In this document: positions 61,201-64,000 of the stretch, piece by piece | Numbering within the stretch: the first letter of the stretch is position 1 | Layout: every line of letters begins with the position of its first letter | NCBI RefSeq assembly: GCF_002234675.1 | Contig: NC_019866.2 | Location: 2,346,583-2,410,582, forward strand | DNA length: 64,000 bases | From: Oryzias latipes | Lineage: Eukaryota; Chordata; Actinopteri; Beloniformes; Adrianichthyidae | Direction of reading: 5' to 3' | The notes under the pieces: model-generated | Databases searched by the model: none | What the model was told of the DNA's origin: nothing | What the model saw: only the letters and a program-made list of their open reading frames with translations | Position numbers and translations under genes: made by a program

Positions 61201-61376
61201 GTCGTTGTTAACCCGGGCCTCGACCGATCCGGTATGTCTAAAGTGTTGTGGATGATTCGCATGGTTATTTTGGCAATTTTTACGCCGGATGCCCTTCCTG
61301 ACGCAACCCTCTCTATTTATCCGGGCTTGGGACCGGCACAGAAGTTACTGGCTTGCAACCCCTGTGGCTAGATTTA
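58244..61376 (-). mobile_element. Apparently full-length RTE-type LINE
   Basis: A 3.13-kb non-LTR retrotransposon in minus orientation, bounded by a perfect 16-bp target duplication (GGGTTAAAAGCTTTAT at 58228-58243 and 61377-61392). The 5' part contains GCGTCAGGAAGGGCATCCGG and the 3' end GCTGTGGCGACCCCTGATGG, both familiar from fish RTE-like elements. The 3' end is a short A/G-rich simple tail (AAGAGAAAGAAG on the element strand), as in RTE, rather than a long poly(A). The single ORF is open. A perfect duplication and an open ORF together indicate a recent insertion. Confidence 0.92.
58269..61262 (-). CDS. LINE ORF: endonuclease-reverse transcriptase, 997 aa
   Basis: One uninterrupted frame. 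The AP-like endonuclease covers about residues 60-300: LNVGTM, QETRW with E95, SGYAPQ, GADFNGH with D200/N202, QVDYIL with D267, and QHRMV with H294. The reverse transcriptase covers about residues 525-790: GPDDVPVEVWK, YRGIKLMSHTMKLWERVV, QYGFMPRKSTTDAIF, FVDLEKAYD with D658, GLHQGSALSPFLFA, and MFADDIVICSES with catalytic D749/D750. The C-terminal part (GLETVAVRQRQEAEMEVAEMKMLR, WFGHVQRRD) is typical of the RTE/Jockey-like fish group. No RNase H domain or separate ORF1 was seen. The key residues are present, so activity is possible but untested. Confidence 0.93.
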   Translation of the reverse strand: MRIIHNTLDIPDRSRPGLTTTATDAVNLQGVGGNLTTVGGRKRGGRRVRGQREKGKGRNIGLRIGTLNVGTMTGKGRELADMMERRKVDVLCVQETRWKGSKARSIGGGYKLFYHGVDRKRNGVGVILKGEFVNSVLEVKRVSDRMMSLKLEIEGVMVNVVSGYAPQVGCELEVKERFWSELDEVIESFPRGERVVIGADFNGHVGEGNRGDEEVMGRFGVKERNLEGQMVVDFAKRMEMAVVNTYFQKREEHRVTYRSGGRSTQVDYILCRRGHLREVNDCKVVVGESVARQHRMVVCKMTLEVRKKKRGKTEKKTKWWKLQNEETCEEFRQKLRQVLGGQDELPEDWETTAEIIRETGRKVLGVSSGKRKDGKETWWWNEEVQECVQRKRLAKRKWDVERTEEGRQEYKEAQRRVKREVAKAKQKAYDELYDRLDTKEGEKDLYRLARQRDRDGKDVQQIRVIKDRDGKVLTTQESVQKRWKEYFEELMNEENDRERREEDVVVVEQEEAEIGKDEVRKALKRMKSGKAVGPDDVPVEVWKCLGETAVEFLTRLFNRILESEKMPEEWRRSVLVPIFKNKGDMQNCSNYRGIKLMSHTMKLWERVVEARLRKKVEICEQQYGFMPRKSTTDAIFALRMLMEKYREGQKELHCVFVDLEKAYDRVPREELWYCMRSSGVAEKYVRVVQDMYERSMTVVRCAVGQTEEFKVEVGLHQGSALSPFLFAMLMDRLTDEVRQESPWTMMFADDIVICSESREQVEEQLERWRFALERRGMKVSRSKTEYMCLNERDQGRSVRLQGAEVKKVQEFKYLGSTVQCDGECGKEVKRRVQAGWSGWRKVSGVLCDRKVPARLKGKVYKTVVRPALLYGLETVAVRQRQEAEMEVAEMKMLRFSLGVTRLDRIRNEYIRGTAHVACVSDKVREARLRWFGHVQRRDSGYIGRRMLEMELPGRRARGRPKRRYMDVLTEDMKLANVRVEDVHDRVRWKRMIRCGDP

Positions 61377-61425
61377 GGGTTAAAAGCTTTATAATCATAC
61401 TTAACACACCACTGAGAACGTTTTA

Positions 61426-62010
61426 AAGAAGTAAAGCATTGAGACCTCCCATATCTGATCTCCTGTTTCTTCACACACGTGTAAACAGTTGCTTGTAGAA
61501 TCTCTCAGTATTTTCTTGCAATAAATGTGTAAAAAAATCACATTTTCTGAGGGTTTATGTGTGTCCTTGCATGTGTTTGGTCATTAACAATAACTTTTCT
61601 CTGGATGTCAGTGCGTCTGTTTCCGTCATCCAGTTCCTAAACTGTCCTGTAGGGGGAGCCACAGCCACATGTTTCAGCTTCTTCATCATCTGTGTTTAAT
61701 GTCAGGTTTTCTGAGTCACCAGTTTGCTGGATTAAAAGCAAAACTGGTTGGACATGATGTAATGTCATCTGCAACACAATCACAGTCATGATGCAGTGAA
61801 ACAGAAATGTTAATTGTAAGGAAGTTGAACCTCATCCAAAAATACCTGCTGAGGCTTTCTGCTGGTAAGAGGGCTTTGCTTCAGGCTGGTTCCTGCTCCA
61901 CTCTGCTTTTTGAGCATCATCTTTGTTCGAAACATCTGAAGATGTTTGTATGAACATCATTGTGTCTATTGTGTGTTGATGAATATAAAACATTTGAGGC
62001 TTTTCAGGTT
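61426..62010 (+). repeat. kat8 3'-end duplication, copy B (3' flank only)
   Basis: Similarity to copies A and C begins at the last two Lys codons and stop of kat8 (AAGAAGTAAAGCATTGAG) and continues through a conserved AATAAA (61520-61525) and the flank to about 62010. No last-exon coding sequence or upstream intron is present, so it cannot act as an exon. Confidence 0.85.
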
Positions 62011-62597
62011 TTGGAATAATTTGAACTTCAACTCAGGTAACACCTGTGTTGTTACATCCCACTGTTAATCCCATTCACCAAATTAAAACAGTCCTTCATT
62101 AACTTCATAATATACAGAAGAGAAAGTATAAATAAGTAGGGGTGTGGGAAAAATCAATTGTGTGAAATATTGCAATTTTATTTGGTAATACTAGTTTAGA
62201 TTTTAATCCTGCCAGAACAATTTTTGATAAATTATTTATGAGATAACATGTTTCAGCGTCTTACTTTTGTGTGTCATTTCAATAAAAAAAAAAGGGATTC
62301 CGAAAAAAGAAGAAGAAAAAACCTCAGGGGTGTCCACATGAAGATGGGATCCTCCCCCAGGACAGACAGGCGATGTACCAGAACTCGTAGAAAAGAATTA
62401 GCTTTTCTAACTCTACAACTACACGTTTAAATAGTCCAGCAGATGAGCTTCATCCAGATGAGTTGGGGGACGGCTGGGGGCGCGAGACGAGCCAGAGGCA
62501 GATTCCACAACCGAGTAAGGACGTACACGGTCAGGTACAGGAGCAAGGACGAGCCAACTGGAATCTGGAATCACCCCTGCTGCCCCAGAGGGGACAA
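62011..62597. other. Spacer between copies B and C
   Basis: Nothing recognised. It contains A-rich runs and short frames without motifs. Confidence 0.4.
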
Positions 62598-63878
62598 AAT
62601 GGACCAATTAGAGATCCTAAAGGGCTCTCCTCTGATTGGCCGACTTCATATATTCCTATATGTGTGCAGCTCATTAAGCAAATGACGCTGTCAGAGGGAG
62701 GCAACTAACTCACTGCATCTGATCAGCAGAGGATGTAGCCTCAGATGATGACTGCTGATTCAAAGATTTAAAACTTTATTAATTGAAACATTCTGAATTG
62801 ATCCATAAGAAAACAACTTGGACTAGAACATGTTTTGACTGCAGTTGTGCAGCGGCGTGGACTTGCAGGTGACGCCTCAATAAAAACCACTGGATTCAGT
62901 CAGACCAGGATTCCTGAAAGCGCCATGGCGCCATCTAGAGGCAAACAACTTCCCTGCAGAGTACCAACCAGTTTGGTTCCACTTACTCAGCTTTTGAATG
63001 TTGTAAGATGCAAAAGTTATCCTGTGGAGTTGATAGTTATGACAAAATTCCAAACAGGGGCGACCCCATGAGGCTTTCAGTGGTAATGCACACACGGCAG
63101 AGAAAATGCTTTATAATTACATTTATTAACGGCACAAAGAGGAGGTTAAAATGAAAAGTGACGAGAAGGAAGCAGCTCAGATTGCAGTTTGAGGGGCTAA
63201 AAAATTCAGTTTATGATGGAATAATGGCTGTTTTGACCTAATTTACCGATGTTAAATAATTTATTACTGTTTTTATTTGAATTGAAGTGCAGTAATTATA
63301 TAACATCAATAGCCAAATGGAGTGTTTCCGTTGTTCTTGTGCTAGTTAATAAAATAAATCTCTGTCTCTTGTATTTCACAGTGGACACCATGTGCTTAAA
63401 GTGGGCCCCTCCCAAGAACAAGCAAGCCAAACTGTCAAAGAAGTAAAGCATTGAGACCTCCAACACCTCCTGTTTCTTCACACACCGTGTAAATAGTTGT
63501 TTGTACCATTTGTCAGTATTTTCTTAAAATAAATGTGTTGATAAAAATCATGTTTTCTGAGTTTTTTTTTCTTTATTTTCAATGTACCTTAGTGTGTTTG
63601 GTCATTGAAAATGACTTCTCTGGTTGTAAATGAAGTCTGTTTCTGTCATCCAGTTGCTAAACTGTCCTGTAGGGGGAGCCACAGCCACATGTTTTAGCTT
63701 CTTCATCTTCTCAGTGTTTGATGGATGCAACTTTGTCAGGTTTTCTGAGTCACCAGTTTGTTGGATTAAAGCAAAACTGGTTGGACATGATGTAATGTGA
63801 TCTGGAACACAAACAGTTATGTCTTACACAGTGAAACAGAAATGTTAATAGTGAGGAAGTTGAACCTCATCCAAAAAT
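62598..63878 (+). repeat. kat8 3'-end duplication, copy C
   Basis: Matches copy A from within intron 10 through the last exon to the 3' flank. It carries about 135-150 bp of extra sequence near 62870-63020 that copy A lacks. The right border is replaced by a LINE fragment at about 63879. Confidence 0.85.
63382..63446 (+). pseudogene. Duplicated kat8 terminal exon, still open and spliceable
   Basis: The 65-bp exon copy encodes VDTMCLKWAPPKNKQAKLSKK and a stop. It differs from the native exon at about three bases, giving one Leu-to-Met change. The acceptor (TTGTATTTCACAG) and the polyadenylation signal (AATAAA at 63528-63533) are kept. No other kat8 exons are duplicated in the window. It may be a dead fragment or a rarely used alternative last exon for kat8, whose phase it matches. 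Confidence 0.7.
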
Positions 63879-64000
63879 ACCAGCCACTCCTCCAGCTTGG
63901 GGGTTACTGCCCCGAGTGCTCCAATTACCACAGGCACCACTGTCACCTTCACTTTCCAGGCTTTCTCCAGTTCTTCTCTGAGCCCCTGGTATTTCTCCAG
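63879..64000 (-). mobile_element. LINE C-terminal fragment, cut by window edge
   Basis: The minus strand reads LEKYQGLREELEKAWKVKVT, then VVPVVIGALGAVTPKLEEWL, a sequence I recall from the C-terminal end of fish non-LTR reverse transcriptases. The clade is not certain. It continues beyond the window. Confidence 0.65.

Overview
The window is teleost fish nuclear DNA, probably percomorph. The host genes have many introns with GT-AG junctions, their proteins are close to known vertebrate families, and the repeats are typical of fish (RTE-type LINE, Tc1, hAT, tRNA-headed SINEs, long microsatellites). No bacterial genes, operons or CRISPR arrays are present. I could not fix the species.

Layout. 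1-3103 (-) is the 5' part of an NLRC3-like NLR immune receptor (RING + FISNA + NACHT) running off the left edge. 3.1-7.5 kb is a repeat-rich spacer with an L1-like tail, a near-identical 94-bp inverted repeat and a decayed Tc1 element. 8182-12251 (-) is arl6ip1, head to head with an srrm2-like splicing-matrix gene (+, CDS 14333-23279). rab35 (+, CDS 26434-31676) is tail to tail with anapc2 (-, CDS 32458-38410). anapc2 is head to head with rnf25 (+, CDS 39976-43995), followed about 540 bp later by kat8 (+, CDS 44536-51477). These genes are ordinary cell-maintenance functions (ER shaping, splicing, endosome recycling, cell-cycle and E3 ubiquitin ligation, histone H4K16 acetylation); nothing suggests one shared pathway.

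51.5-64 kb is the accessory part. The 3' end of kat8 is present three times: the functional copy A, copy B with only 3'-flank sequence, and copy C with a last coding exon that is still open and still has a splice acceptor. Between A and B lie a retroviral integrase fossil, microsatellites, a 115-bp direct repeat, a small five-exon secreted DUF4430 gene (transcobalamin-beta-like) and an apparently full-length, young RTE-type LINE with an open 997-codon ORF and a perfect 16-bp target-site duplication.

I did not find a convincing new biological system. The best leads are the duplicated kat8 terminal exon (a possible alternative last exon), the intact LINE, the recent inverted duplication near the NLR gene, and two hAT elements in host introns, one with a perfect 8-bp target duplication. 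Exon borders were read by eye from frame continuity, splice consensus and remembered family sequences, so single-base errors at junctions are possible.
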